A program made the translations under genes and the position numbers. Positions 1 to 6,748 of a stretch of DNA of 20,363 nucleotides are shown piece after piece; position 1 is the first letter of the stretch; the number at the start of each line of letters is the position of its first letter. Source of the stretch: a virus; the IMG/VR virus record IMGVR_UViG_3300025309_000429, positions 1 to 20,363 of that record; one strand, 5' to 3'. The notes beneath the pieces were generated by a model, which had not been told where the DNA came from, searched no databases, and saw nothing but the letters and a program-made list of their open reading frames with translations.

Positions 1-120
1 CAGTTCGCTCACCGTCATGCCTTTCGGCATTTCCAGACCGGGGCCGCCGGCGTATGCCGCCAGCGAGAAAACCGCGAGAATAATAAAAGCCAGGGCGATA
101 CTGATTTTGTAATTTTTCAT
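1..120 (-). CDS. Secreted protein, N-terminal part only
   Basis: The first 40 codons of a gene that runs off the window. The start ATG at 120 is preceded by AAGGAGCG at a good distance. The protein begins MKNYK, then has a hydrophobic stretch (about residues 5-20) ending in AAYA before GGPG, a typical Sec signal peptide with a signal peptidase I site after residue 23 or so. The remainder is too short to classify. It is the gene downstream of the tRNA-like RNA at 154-230, on the same strand as the capsid operon. A second small protein with a signal peptide lies at 10796-11242; both may be exported accessory products of the phage, but that is inference. Confidence 0.7.
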   Translation of the reverse strand, partial: MKNYKISIALAFIILAVFSLAAYAGGPGLEMPKGMTVSEL

Positions 121-153
121 AAAACGCTCCTTATAATTTGATTTTAGGGTTAT

Positions 154-230
154 CGGATGCGAGAGGAATTGCACCCCCATTTCCGGGCGGTTAGGTGGAC
201 CCGGTGTCCTGCTGGTTAGACGACACATCC
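154..230 (-). tRNA. tRNA-like RNA with an enlarged anticodon loop
   Basis: Read on the minus strand this folds as a cloverleaf of 77 nt. The acceptor stem is GGATGTG with CGCATCC (7 bp, one G-U), then TC, a 4 bp D stem (GTCT/GGAC, 8 nt loop without the usual GG), a 5 bp anticodon stem (CCGGG/CCCGG), a 4 nt variable region, a 5 bp T arm (GGGGG/CCTCT, two G-U) with loop TGCAATT, and discriminator G. CCA is not encoded. The anticodon loop is TCCACCTAACCG, 12 nt instead of 7, so no anticodon can be assigned; without the extra bases it would resemble an Arg CCU type loop. The wobble pairs favour the minus strand. It could be a decayed tRNA, a tRNA with a 5 nt insertion, or a tRNA-like regulatory RNA. 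Confidence 0.5.
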
Positions 231-236
231 CATAGA

Positions 237-285
237 GGGGCCAGATTTATTAATTTAAAGTGCCTTCAGGGCTTTGGCTGACCCC
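237..285 (-). ncRNA. Possible structured RNA next to the tRNA-like gene
   Basis: On the minus strand GGGGTCAG (285-278) pairs with CTGGCCCC (244-237) through 8 bp including one U-G. It encloses a small hairpin, GCC CTGAA GGC, flanked by AAA and TTT. On the plus strand the same stem has a C-A mismatch, which favours a minus-strand transcript. It lies six bases upstream of the tRNA-like molecule, so both may belong to one RNA. It may instead be the 3' untranslated end of the lysozyme-like gene. No Rfam family is recognised. Confidence 0.3.
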
Positions 286-329
286 TTATTTTTTCAATTT
301 AAGCCCCCGACACTTTTTTCTGATGAATC

Positions 330-1004
330 TTATTTTGTTTTTATCAGTCCGAGTTCTACGCATTTATCAAATACGCGTTTCCAGATCGCCGCGTGATTCG
401 CTATGCCCTCGATGCGCGGATTGTAAAGGAAAGCCTTGGCTTCCGATTCGTTCGACGCAACGATGTATCTATCGTAATTGAAGCGTACCAGCATGTCGTT
501 CGAGTCGTATAGCCTTATGTTGTGGGTTTCGTATTTCTTGACTTCGAGGAAGCCGTCGTACTTGCGCCACTGGCGGATCGCCGCGAAAAGTTCGGTTTCG
601 AATCCGACGTATTTGTCCGGAACGCTCTTGTTTTCGGTATTTCCGTATCCGACGATTTTGTCCTGGATAAACTTGGCCGGCTCCTGGCTCTTGAATAATG
701 CGGACTGTTCTTTCTGGATCAGCGAGAGAATCCAGATCGGCTCGATGTCATATTCGCGGCAGAGCGCGTCGATAAACATGCTGAATGGCACGTTTCTTTT
801 ACCGGTGAAGATCGCTTTTGCGGCTTCGTCTTTGAATTCTTCGGCCTTTTTGATCAGCCATTCCGGTATTGTTGCGGTGATGCAGGTCCTGTCTTTCAGC
901 CAGGAGTCGATCGCGACCAGGTATTTCTGAATGCCGTCGGCGTTCAAAAAACCATATTTATTGATCATATGTTCCTTAATTAAAAGATCGTGAAATTTAG
1001 GCAT
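330..1004 (-). CDS. Lysozyme-like peptidoglycan hydrolase, probable endolysin or tail lysin
   Basis: A 224-residue protein with no signal peptide. The centre reads WILSLIQKEQ (residues 91-100), followed by a GYG stretch, then FAAIRQWRKYDG and a YNP motif near the C-terminus. This layout matches the lysozyme-fold proteins in which the Glu of the L-Q-K-E-Q motif (E99 here) is the likely catalytic acid and a Gly-Tyr-Gly loop and a later Tyr-Asn-Pro line the substrate cleft. The expected reaction is cleavage of the glycan strand of peptidoglycan. The start has GAGG eight bases upstream. It follows the DUF1320 head gene after a 144 bp gap, so it could be lysis or virion-associated. A second muralytic candidate sits at 12753-13190. 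Family assignment is from motif memory, not a search. Confidence 0.6.
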   Translation of the reverse strand: MPKFHDLLIKEHMINKYGFLNADGIQKYLVAIDSWLKDRTCITATIPEWLIKKAEEFKDEAAKAIFTGKRNVPFSMFIDALCREYDIEPIWILSLIQKEQSALFKSQEPAKFIQDKIVGYGNTENKSVPDKYVGFETELFAAIRQWRKYDGFLEVKKYETHNIRLYDSNDMLVRFNYDRYIVASNESEAKAFLYNPRIEGIANHAAIWKRVFDKCVELGLIKTK

Positions 1005-1148
1005 AATGTTTTAACCTCAATTTTCGTTTAAACTTTTTTACAGTCTTACTCCGTTCCTAAAACGAAAGATTTGCTGTTTAACGCTGTTTAAAACATGGGG
1101 ATGTTTCCTTCGGCGTGTCCCAATACCCCCGACCGCCTTAAAACGCCT
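1005..1148. other. Gap between lysozyme-like gene and DUF1320 gene
   Basis: It holds no convincing ORF. It contains a perfect inverted repeat AAACAT-GGGG-ATGTTT (1091-1106), a 10 bp tandem repeat GCTGTTTAAC/GCTGTTTAAA (1073-1092) and a GTTTAAAC palindrome near 1026. These could form an operator or a late promoter for the lysozyme-like gene; I see no clear -35/-10 pair. Confidence 0.3.
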
Positions 1149-1580
1149 CTAATAAAGTTCTAGGGTATCTTTTGAAAAAAGACGGTCTTCGGCGGTCTTG
1201 TTAATTTGAATTTTACTTGGTGAAACCGCGTCATTACTCTCGTATCCGAGGCTTATTCCCCCGTTTTGTATTTTTTCGAGCAGCTTCATCGCATTTTTGT
1301 ATGAGTCCGCGACCTGGTCAGGCATTTTTATAGATATGCGGCGGCGATAAAGCTCATATATTGAGAGGTCGACGGCTATTTTCTCTACTATTTTCGAGGC
1401 CGTAGGGAGCGGCAAATTATACCGCCCCCTTAAAAAGCCATCGATCAGCTCAGAGGCGTTCGAGATCGCACCGTCAACGTTATCCTGGTCGATAGTCGTC
1501 GCCGTGGGATCGTCATTGGATAGCTGCACGAGATCGGCTTCGCTGCATAATATTTTTAAATCATCAACGGTGCAATACAT
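1149..1580 (-). CDS. DUF1320 head-completion protein (Mu gp36-like)
   Basis: 143 residues. The N-terminal MYCTVDDLK, an internal SELIDGFLRGRYNLPLP (about 43-59) and a following helix VEKIAVDLSIYELYRRR are the signature of the DUF1320 family, Mu gp36, which is thought to act at the head-tail connector. Length is normal for the family. The start ATG at 1580 has GAGGAG upstream. It is the last head gene of the minus-strand capsid operon, in the same relative order as in Mu (capsid, gp35, gp36), with the decoration protein inserted before it. Confidence 0.8.
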   Translation of the reverse strand: MYCTVDDLKILCSEADLVQLSNDDPTATTIDQDNVDGAISNASELIDGFLRGRYNLPLPTASKIVEKIAVDLSIYELYRRRISIKMPDQVADSYKNAMKLLEKIQNGGISLGYESNDAVSPSKIQINKTAEDRLFSKDTLELY

Positions 1581-1595
1581 TCTCGAACTCCTCTT

Positions 1596-2015
1596 TTACA
1601 CTACTTTAACGCGTATGGTTTCGCCGGAACCCGTCGCCGTGTCGAGCGCGATGCCGTTTATTTTCTGCGGAAGCGCGCTGCCTGCTTCGGTAAGATCGGG
1701 CTGTGCTCCGGATGAAGTTACCGGCGTAGCGCCCGACGGCACTGTTACGGAAAATGCGGTAGCTGCCAGTGCTTTTCCCGTCGCATCCGAAACGACTTCG
1801 CCGCCGGCGGTGATCGGACCCGCCGTTTCTACCAGCGCGACGCCTATGGATATGACGGACGCGAGCTGGCCCGAATCGACGTCCAGTTTTGAAACGCCGG
1901 CCGCTTTAGCGTTGGCGGCGCAGTAGTTACCGTCGAAACCGATAAAACGGTTTTTAACGAGGTTCGCTGCCGCTCTTATTGTGTCCGTGAATACGTCGAA
2001 ATAAGTCTTTTCCAT
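1596..2015 (-). CDS. DUF2190-type capsid decoration protein
   Basis: 139 residues, rich in Ala, Gly, Val and Thr. It contains GNYCAANAKAAGVSKLDVDSG (about 30-50) and ISIGVALVETAGPI followed by Ala-Gly-Gly-Glu-Val. This pattern of a beta-rich protein with an SIG-A-VET-G-I core is typical of the DUF2190 family, known or predicted capsid-stabilising decoration proteins of tailed phages. The C-terminus SGETIRVKVV is also family-like. The start overlaps the stop of the preceding gp35-like gene (TAATG), with GGAGGT eight bases upstream, so expression is likely coupled to the capsid gene. Confidence 0.75.
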   Translation of the reverse strand: MEKTYFDVFTDTIRAAANLVKNRFIGFDGNYCAANAKAAGVSKLDVDSGQLASVISIGVALVETAGPITAGGEVVSDATGKALAATAFSVTVPSGATPVTSSGAQPDLTEAGSALPQKINGIALDTATGSGETIRVKVV

Positions 2016-2212
2016 TATTTTTTACCTCCGGTTCTTTTATTTACGCTGTTTTCGGTTGCAGTCGGCGCGTCAGCCGCCGGTTCTTCCTCGGCCGCTTTCT
2101 GAAGGTTCTTCGCGAGCGCTTTCGCCGTCTTTTCGTCGAGGTCATAGACTCCGCCCTGCTTGTAGTGAGTGCCGTTATGCAGGATGTCGGTATTTACGAT
2201 TGTATATTTCAT
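2015..2212 (-). CDS. Small head protein, Mu gp35-like position
   Basis: 65 residues. The first half (MKYTIVNTDILHNGTHYKQGGVYDLDEKTAKALAK is read as beta strands then a helix) follows the pattern of small phage proteins with a conserved HNG-Y-GG/GD-hydrophobic core found between the capsid and head-tail joining genes. The C-terminal 25 residues are Ala/Glu/Thr-rich and probably disordered. A strong GGGAGGG site lies before the ATG. The Mu gp35-like label rests on size, motif and position; the function of this family is not established. Confidence 0.55.
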   Translation of the reverse strand: MKYTIVNTDILHNGTHYKQGGVYDLDEKTAKALAKNLQKAAEEEPAADAPTATENSVNKRTGGKK

Positions 2213-2262
2213 TTTGGCCCTCCCGCCTTAAAATTTTAATTGAGACTTGTTAAAGCCTTATT

Positions 2263-3180
2263 TTAGTGCGTGTCTTTGATTAAGTACGCGGCTTCCGAGC
2301 CGACGATCTTAACCTGGAATATGTCGGTCGACTGTACGATTACGTTTTTACCGTTTTCGGTCTCGTACTTGTAAACCGCCGGGTTTTCTTTCTTTCGGAG
2401 AGTGTAGCCGAAAGCGGGCTGGTACACTGATTTTTTCGCGGCCGTCGGCACGTACGCCAGGATTATATTGTCCAGCCAGAGATCGGCGAATTCGCCGGAT
2501 TCGGCTACATAAACGCCTTTTCCTACCGCTATGTTCTCGATTTCGAGAAGTTCTTTCATAAGTTCTACCGAAAGAACGCCTTTCATAACGTATTTGATTT
2601 TTTCGAGAAGCTGCGGGTGGAATTTAAGATCGCGGAATGCCTGATATCCCAATACCATGGTATTGGGCTCGCGGCCGATTTTAGCTCTTACGGCGGCCTT
2701 AGCGTCTTCGATCAGGCCTATCGGGTCGGAATTGGTGTAGTCCGAAATTTTGCTTGTGCCGGAAAGCTCTATTTTCAAGCCCGATTCAAAGTTTGCCAGA
2801 TCCTGGACGAGGTCGGCGGCTATTTTTTCGCGGCGAAGCTGGATGGTTTCGACGGATACATCCATTCCGTGTTCTTCTTCGTCAAACATGCTTTCCTGCT
2901 GTTCACGCTTATCGACGGGGTATTCGATGCAGTGCTCTTCAAGCTGGAAGGTTATCATCGATCTGCCTTCGGGCTGAATGCGTTTGGGATCGGCGCCGAC
3001 AGCGCGTTCGGTTTCGCGAATTTTAAATGCGGCTTTGCCGAACTGCGGAACTTTACCCGCTTCTTTTTCGACGGGAGCTAACGGAAAAAGCGCTTCGGAA
3101 ATAAACGATTCGTTCGAATATCCGCGCGCCAACTCCGTTAATACAGGGTCTATGACCCTTAAATTTTCCATTCTACCCAT
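2263..3180 (-). CDS. Major capsid protein, HK97 fold
   Basis: 305 residues, the same length as Mu gpT though I recognise it from the relatives found in Mu-like siphophages. Features are an N-terminal ELARGY and ALFPLAPVEK region, an EYPVDKRE segment about residue 90, a long helix with QLRREKIAADL, the P-domain phrase IGREPNTMVLGYQAFRDL, and a C-terminal FGYTLRKKENP beta segment. It self-assembles on the scaffold encoded just upstream to form the procapsid. The start has AGGAGG nine bases upstream. A GTG or ATG codon four residues in (MENLRV) is a possible alternative start. Confidence 0.85.
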   Translation of the reverse strand: MGRMENLRVIDPVLTELARGYSNESFISEALFPLAPVEKEAGKVPQFGKAAFKIRETERAVGADPKRIQPEGRSMITFQLEEHCIEYPVDKREQQESMFDEEEHGMDVSVETIQLRREKIAADLVQDLANFESGLKIELSGTSKISDYTNSDPIGLIEDAKAAVRAKIGREPNTMVLGYQAFRDLKFHPQLLEKIKYVMKGVLSVELMKELLEIENIAVGKGVYVAESGEFADLWLDNIILAYVPTAAKKSVYQPAFGYTLRKKENPAVYKYETENGKNVIVQSTDIFQVKIVGSEAAYLIKDTH

Positions 3181-3251
3181 TATTATCTACCTCCTGATTT
3201 AAATCGTTTTTGTTAACTTTATAAAATATTAATTTTAGAGCCTTTTGAGTA

Positions 3252-3791
3252 TTATGCCTTTTCTTTTTTGATAATTATGTTTACCGCCTCGGCGTATCCG
3301 ATTTTGTTTTTCTCGGCATATTCGAGCGCCTGGGTATGGAGTTTCATGCGGTCTTCATCGACGTTTTTGCCGTCATATTCGGAAGCGCGAGCGCCTTCGG
3401 AATGTTCGGCGACTTTATCTTTTCCTGCCACTTCGCCGAATTCAATCTGTTTTGAAAGGCTGTTTAAAAAGCCTTTGAAGGATTCGAGAATGGGCTTCTT
3501 GCCTTCCGCGAACTCGAATTCGCCTTTGTCGTGTATCGCTTCCATGTGTTCCATCGCGAGCTTCGACTGGTTAGGCGTGAGCTTTCCGTCCGTGGTCAAT
3601 TTTCCGCAGAATTCCTTGAATTCGAACGTTCTTTTTTCGGATTCGAGCTTTTTGTTTTTTTCCTCGATAACCTTTGTCCGTTCGGCTTCCTGTTTGTTTT
3701 TTTCCGAAAAGTCCTGGATGACCTTGTCTTTTTCGGCGTTCGTTTTTTCCGCGGCGGCTAATTTGTCTTTTAATTCTTTGATCTCGTCCAT
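3252..3791 (-). CDS. Nested scaffold protein made from an internal start (Mu gpZ-like)
   Basis: The ATG at 3791 is in frame with the protease gene (its residue 150) and has GGGAGG nine bases upstream, a stronger site than the protease's own. Translation gives 179 residues beginning MDEIKELKDKL, almost entirely charged helix to about residue 70, then a helical C-terminal region. This matches the arrangement in Mu (I/Z) and lambda (C/Nu3), where the scaffold is produced in excess from within the protease gene and later degraded by the protease. The internal ribosome site is seen directly; the function is by analogy. Confidence 0.7.
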   Translation of the reverse strand: MDEIKELKDKLAAAEKTNAEKDKVIQDFSEKNKQEAERTKVIEEKNKKLESEKRTFEFKEFCGKLTTDGKLTPNQSKLAMEHMEAIHDKGEFEFAEGKKPILESFKGFLNSLSKQIEFGEVAGKDKVAEHSEGARASEYDGKNVDEDRMKLHTQALEYAEKNKIGYAEAVNIIIKKEKA

Positions 3792-4238
3792 TTCTTTTTT
3801 TCCTCCCGTATCTAAATTTAAATGTTCTTCGAATTCCGATTCGACGCATATCGTTTCGTTTTCGTTAAACGCTACGTCTTCGAGGCCCTTGACGGCCGGC
3901 GGCATCGCGCCCAGAAAGCCGACATGGCGCAAAGTCATATCGGGATATAAGGACATGGAGCGCTTTTTAAACCGTCCCTGTTTCACCATTTCGACGAATT
4001 CCGGTACTAATTGTTTTGCCCTGGCTAATAAGATGTCACCCTCCCTTTTTAGGGCCTCGATCCAGCCCCACGCCGGCGCATTGTCTTTCGGATGCCCGAT
4101 TACGACTGGCGCCTCATGTTTCACCGGATCGTACTTTTTTACGATCGCGTCGAGATCGTCGCGTGTCCACGTTTTTTCGTTACCTGCCGAGTCGGTTTGA
4201 GTGCCGACTCTAAAAATTTGCATCCATTTGTTGCTCAT
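3252..4238 (-). CDS. Head maturation protease with C-terminal scaffold (Mu gpI-like)
   Basis: 328 residues. Residues 1-130 are the protease: WMQIFRVGTQTD, EAPVVIGHP (probable catalytic His of the GHP motif), AWGWIEALKREGD and KKRSMSLYPD (probable catalytic Ser), followed by HVGFLGAMPPAVKG. This is the Mu gpI (peptidase U35 type) prohead protease pattern. From about residue 150 the chain becomes a long charged coiled coil, the scaffold, ending in a small helical tail that probably binds capsid. The ATG at 4238 has no standard Shine-Dalgarno site: a 9 bp hairpin (4239-4260) abuts it. An internal start inside this gene makes free scaffold (next entry). It is the first gene of the minus-strand capsid operon. 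Confidence 0.85.
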   Translation of the reverse strand: MSNKWMQIFRVGTQTDSAGNEKTWTRDDLDAIVKKYDPVKHEAPVVIGHPKDNAPAWGWIEALKREGDILLARAKQLVPEFVEMVKQGRFKKRSMSLYPDMTLRHVGFLGAMPPAVKGLEDVAFNENETICVESEFEEHLNLDTGGKKEMDEIKELKDKLAAAEKTNAEKDKVIQDFSEKNKQEAERTKVIEEKNKKLESEKRTFEFKEFCGKLTTDGKLTPNQSKLAMEHMEAIHDKGEFEFAEGKKPILESFKGFLNSLSKQIEFGEVAGKDKVAEHSEGARASEYDGKNVDEDRMKLHTQALEYAEKNKIGYAEAVNIIIKKEKA

Positions 4239-4260
4239 AAGCCCATTTTACAATGGGCTT
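4239..4260. promoter_or_regulatory. Perfect hairpin touching the protease start codon
   Basis: AAGCCCATT-TTAC-AATGGGCTT, 9 bp stem and 4 nt loop, ends at the base before the protease ATG (4238). Any ribosome-binding bases (GGG) for that start would be inside the stem, so it could control translation of the protease. It could equally be a protein operator. Confidence 0.5.
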
Positions 4261-4271
4261 ACCAATTAACT

Positions 4272-4325
4272 CCACAGCGGCAATCATAAATTGCTTCTGT
4301 GGTGAAATCCTACGGTTTTTAGTAT
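4272..4325 (+). promoter_or_regulatory. Dyad and possible activator-dependent promoter for the terminase operon
   Basis: An imperfect dyad, CCACAG-N2-GCAAT-N5-ATTGC-N2-CTGTGG, spans 4272-4302 and is centred on 4287. TAGTAT at 4320-4325 could be a -10 box with no good -35. If transcription starts near 4332, the dyad is centred near -45, where Mor and C bind in Mu middle and late promoters. The dyad is seen directly; the promoter and the Mor link are inferred. Confidence 0.4.
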
Positions 4326-4366
4326 CATCAAATTGAAAATAAAAAAAATGATCGGAGTGAACGCCT

Positions 4367-4723
4367 ATGGACTTAAAATCAGTCGGAGATTTTCTTTCGC
4401 AAAATCAGGGTAGTATAAGCCTTTTATTATTCGTTATTCTTTTTGCTTATCACAAATCGCAGGTAGTTTTAACCACGAAACTTATCGATTCTCAAAAAGA
4501 TACTTTCGAAAAGATAATCCAGCAGCAGAAAGATAGTTTCGAAAAAATTATTGCACAGCAGAACATGCGTGAAGAACAGAACTTCGGCCTGTTAAAAAAC
4601 ATGTTGGAAAGCATAAGCTATCAGAGCAACGTTATTTCCAAGCTCGAAGCGGCCGTGCAGGCGAATCAGTTCTGTCCTTTTATGAGAAAAAACAAAGGAC
4701 TTAAAACGGTTAACGAAGGCTAA
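4367..4723 (+). CDS. Membrane-anchored coiled-coil protein (Mu gp25-like position)
   Basis: 118 residues. One membrane segment (about 17-28, SISLLLFVILFAY) is followed by a long amphipathic helix with a repeated unit (DTFEKIIQQQK then DSFEKIIAQQN, residues 45-66), a heptad-like region and a basic tail. In Mu, small membrane/coiled-coil genes (gp24-gp26) precede the small terminase gene. An inner-membrane spanin is an alternative reading from the topology, but there is no overlapping lipoprotein gene, which argues against it. CGGAG lies upstream of the ATG. It is the first gene of the plus-strand head operon. Confidence 0.5.
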   Translation: MDLKSVGDFLSQNQGSISLLLFVILFAYHKSQVVLTTKLIDSQKDTFEKIIQQQKDSFEKIIAQQNMREEQNFGLLKNMLESISYQSNVISKLEAAVQANQFCPFMRKNKGLKTVNEG

Positions 4724-4743
4724 ATAAAGGAGCGAAACAAATT

Positions 4744-4989
4744 ATGAATCAGGAAATTATGATTTTAAAAGGACAGTTGGCCGACGACAAAAAAAGGTTT
4801 AACGAACTGAAAATAAAGGCTTTAGGCACTCAGTCAATAGTCCGCCAGCTCATACCGCCTTACGGCGATCTGCTGAAAATCGAAGAAGAAAAATTCCTTG
4901 TTTATTCGAAAGAATTAAGCGAAACCATCAAGGAAATGAAAGAACTACAACTGAAAATAACCGAAATGGAGCGCGACCTGAATGGCTAA
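4744..4989 (+). CDS. Small coiled-coil protein (Mu gp26-like position)
   Basis: 81 residues, almost wholly helical, with two charged coiled-coil halves separated by a short linker carrying RQLIPPYGDLLKIEEEK (about 35-51). Small proteins of this build are found just upstream of the small terminase in many Mu-like phages; no function is established. The start has AAGGAG ten bases upstream. Its last codons overlap the terminase small-subunit start by 8 bp, so translation is probably coupled. Confidence 0.5.
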   Translation: MNQEIMILKGQLADDKKRFNELKIKALGTQSIVRQLIPPYGDLLKIEEEKFLVYSKELSETIKEMKELQLKITEMERDLNG

Positions 4990-5398
4990 AAAACAGTTAT
5001 ATTTCGAGGAAGCCGAAAGGCTTTACGTTATCGAACAGATGACCATAAGCGAAATAGCACGCCGCCTTAGTCTCGGTGAAAAAACTGTCTGGCTGTGGAA
5101 AGAAGAGGGGCACTGGGACGAAAAGAAGCAGCAGTTCATTTCGTCGAAACAGGGCTTTCATGAGGAACTATACGAGTTCTCACGTCTGCTGATGAAGAAC
5201 GTCCGCGAAGATATGGAAGCCGGGAAACAGGTTGACGCGGGGCGCTTATACACGCTCGGGAAAATGATACCGCTGATCACTAAAATTAAGGCTTATGAGG
5301 ATGTCGTCGCCCAGAAAGATAAGACAGGCGAAACTCAAAAAGGATTAACCGAAGATATCGTGAAAGCGATTGAAAAAGAGGTTTTAGGCATTGAATGA
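4982..5398 (+). CDS. Terminase small subunit (Mu gp27-like)
   Basis: 138 residues. The N-terminal helix-turn-helix, ISEIARRLSLGEKTVWLWKE (about 23-42), is followed by W-DEKKQ and a helical body with a long central hairpin, as in the DUF1804-type gp27 family of transposable phages. The subunit recognises phage DNA for packaging and stimulates the large subunit. Its stop overlaps the TTG start of the large subunit, and its start overlaps the preceding gene. The position before terL, portal and MuF fits Mu exactly. Confidence 0.75.
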   Translation: MAKKQLYFEEAERLYVIEQMTISEIARRLSLGEKTVWLWKEEGHWDEKKQQFISSKQGFHEELYEFSRLLMKNVREDMEAGKQVDAGRLYTLGKMIPLITKIKAYEDVVAQKDKTGETQKGLTEDIVKAIEKEVLGIE

Positions 5399-6737
5399 GA
5401 AAAAGTATTTTTTACCCTACCAGCTCCGCTGGCTGCACGATGAAAGTCCTATAAAAATATGGGAGAAGTCCCGCCGCATAGGCGCGACCTATGTCCAGAG
5501 TTATGAAGACGTCCGCGACTGCGTATCGCGCAAAGTTCCGGCCGTCTGGTTTTCATCGGCCGACGAATCGGCCGCAAAAGAATACATCGATTATTGCGAG
5601 CAGTGGGTAAAGCTTTTCAATGTCGCCGCTAAAAATCTCGGCTATCAGGTTATCGATTCCGAAAACGATATAAAGGCGCTTACGATCGAGTTTTCAAACG
5701 GAACGAAAATCTGCGCGCTTTCATCCAACCCGACGGGTTTCCGCTCCAAAGGCGGCAAGGTCGTAATCGACGAATTCGCTCATCATAAAGACCAGAATAA
5801 GTTATGGACGGCCGCGAAACCATGTACGACATGGGGCTTTCCGCTGCGCATACTGTCCACTCATAACGGCCAGGGTTGCCTGTTTTATAAATTCATCGAG
5901 AAAATCAAACAGGGAAAACTTAAATGGAACCTGCACACAACGCCTATCCAGACCGCCGTCGCCGAGGGCCTGGCCGACAAAATAATGAAACGCCAGTTAA
6001 CCGATGCCGAGCGCGCAGCGTGGATCGACGAGCAGCGCGAAAACTGCGTCGATGAAATAACTTTCCTTCAGGAATACGGCTGTATGGCTATCGATGAAGC
6101 CACGGCGTATTTGTCTTACGATCTCATCGACAGCGTCGCCCTGGAGAACATCTTATACGAAGACCTGAAAGATATAAAAGGCGATCTGTATCTGGGAATG
6201 GACATAGGCCGCCGGAAGGATTTGAGCGTTATCTGGGGCGTTGAAAAGCTCGGCATCGCCTTATATACCAGAATCTTTAAAGTGCTCGAAAAGACTAAAT
6301 TCAGAATTCAAAAAGACATTTTATATCAGTGCATGAAGCATCCGACTTTCAGAAAAGCCTGTATAGACGAGACAGGCATAGGCATGAATCTCGCCGAAGA
6401 CGCCCAGATAGATTTCGGCAAAACGCGCGTTGAATGCGTATCTTTTACAAATAAAGTCAAGGCTGAAATGGCTACTAATTTAAGACTGGCGTTCGAAGAC
6501 AGAACTTTTTTCATTCCCAGGGATGAAGGCGTTCGAGACGATTTCCATTCAATACGCAAAATAACGCTTGCCAGCGGCGCTCAAAGATATGACCAGGAGT
6601 CGAGCGACGCCATCGGTCACGCGGATAGGTTCTGGGCGGGCGCGCTCGCGAAGTACGCGGCCGGAAATGCGACCGGAAGTTTCGTGCTGCTGGGCGGCCG
6701 AAAAAGAAGCAGCACTCAAAAGTATAGTAAATATTAG
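5391..6737 (+). CDS. Terminase large subunit (Mu gp28-like)
   Basis: 448 residues, shorter than Mu gp28 (about 550). The ATPase half shows the Walker A variant WEKSRRIGATY (24-34), Walker B VVIDEF (124-129) and the coupling motif ILSTHNG (153-159). The nuclease half has GMDIGRRKD with D271, ACIDET with D326, and SSDAIGHAD with D406/D412, the acidic set expected for an RNase H-fold nuclease. It cuts and pumps DNA into the prohead through the portal. The only in-frame start near the 5' end is TTG at 5391, inside the end of the small-subunit gene, with GAGG upstream. Confidence 0.9.
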   Translation: MNEKKYFLPYQLRWLHDESPIKIWEKSRRIGATYVQSYEDVRDCVSRKVPAVWFSSADESAAKEYIDYCEQWVKLFNVAAKNLGYQVIDSENDIKALTIEFSNGTKICALSSNPTGFRSKGGKVVIDEFAHHKDQNKLWTAAKPCTTWGFPLRILSTHNGQGCLFYKFIEKIKQGKLKWNLHTTPIQTAVAEGLADKIMKRQLTDAERAAWIDEQRENCVDEITFLQEYGCMAIDEATAYLSYDLIDSVALENILYEDLKDIKGDLYLGMDIGRRKDLSVIWGVEKLGIALYTRIFKVLEKTKFRIQKDILYQCMKHPTFRKACIDETGIGMNLAEDAQIDFGKTRVECVSFTNKVKAEMATNLRLAFEDRTFFIPRDEGVRDDFHSIRKITLASGAQRYDQESSDAIGHADRFWAGALAKYAAGNATGSFVLLGGRKRSSTQKYSKY

Positions 6738-6748
6738 AGGGGTCGATC

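Noticed and set aside
260-481. Plus-strand ORF over the end of the lysozyme-like gene
   Set aside because: Shadow of the minus-strand gene, no ribosome site, no sensible composition.
3268-4200. Long plus-strand ORF of 310 codons
   Set aside because: Antisense shadow of the protease/scaffold gene; Ser/Phe-rich translation is typical of the complement of a Lys/Glu-rich coiled coil.
4367-4989. Spanin pair
   Set aside because: The first protein has a suitable N-terminal membrane segment and coiled coil, but the next lacks a lipobox or signal peptide, and both hold the Mu gp25/gp26 position.
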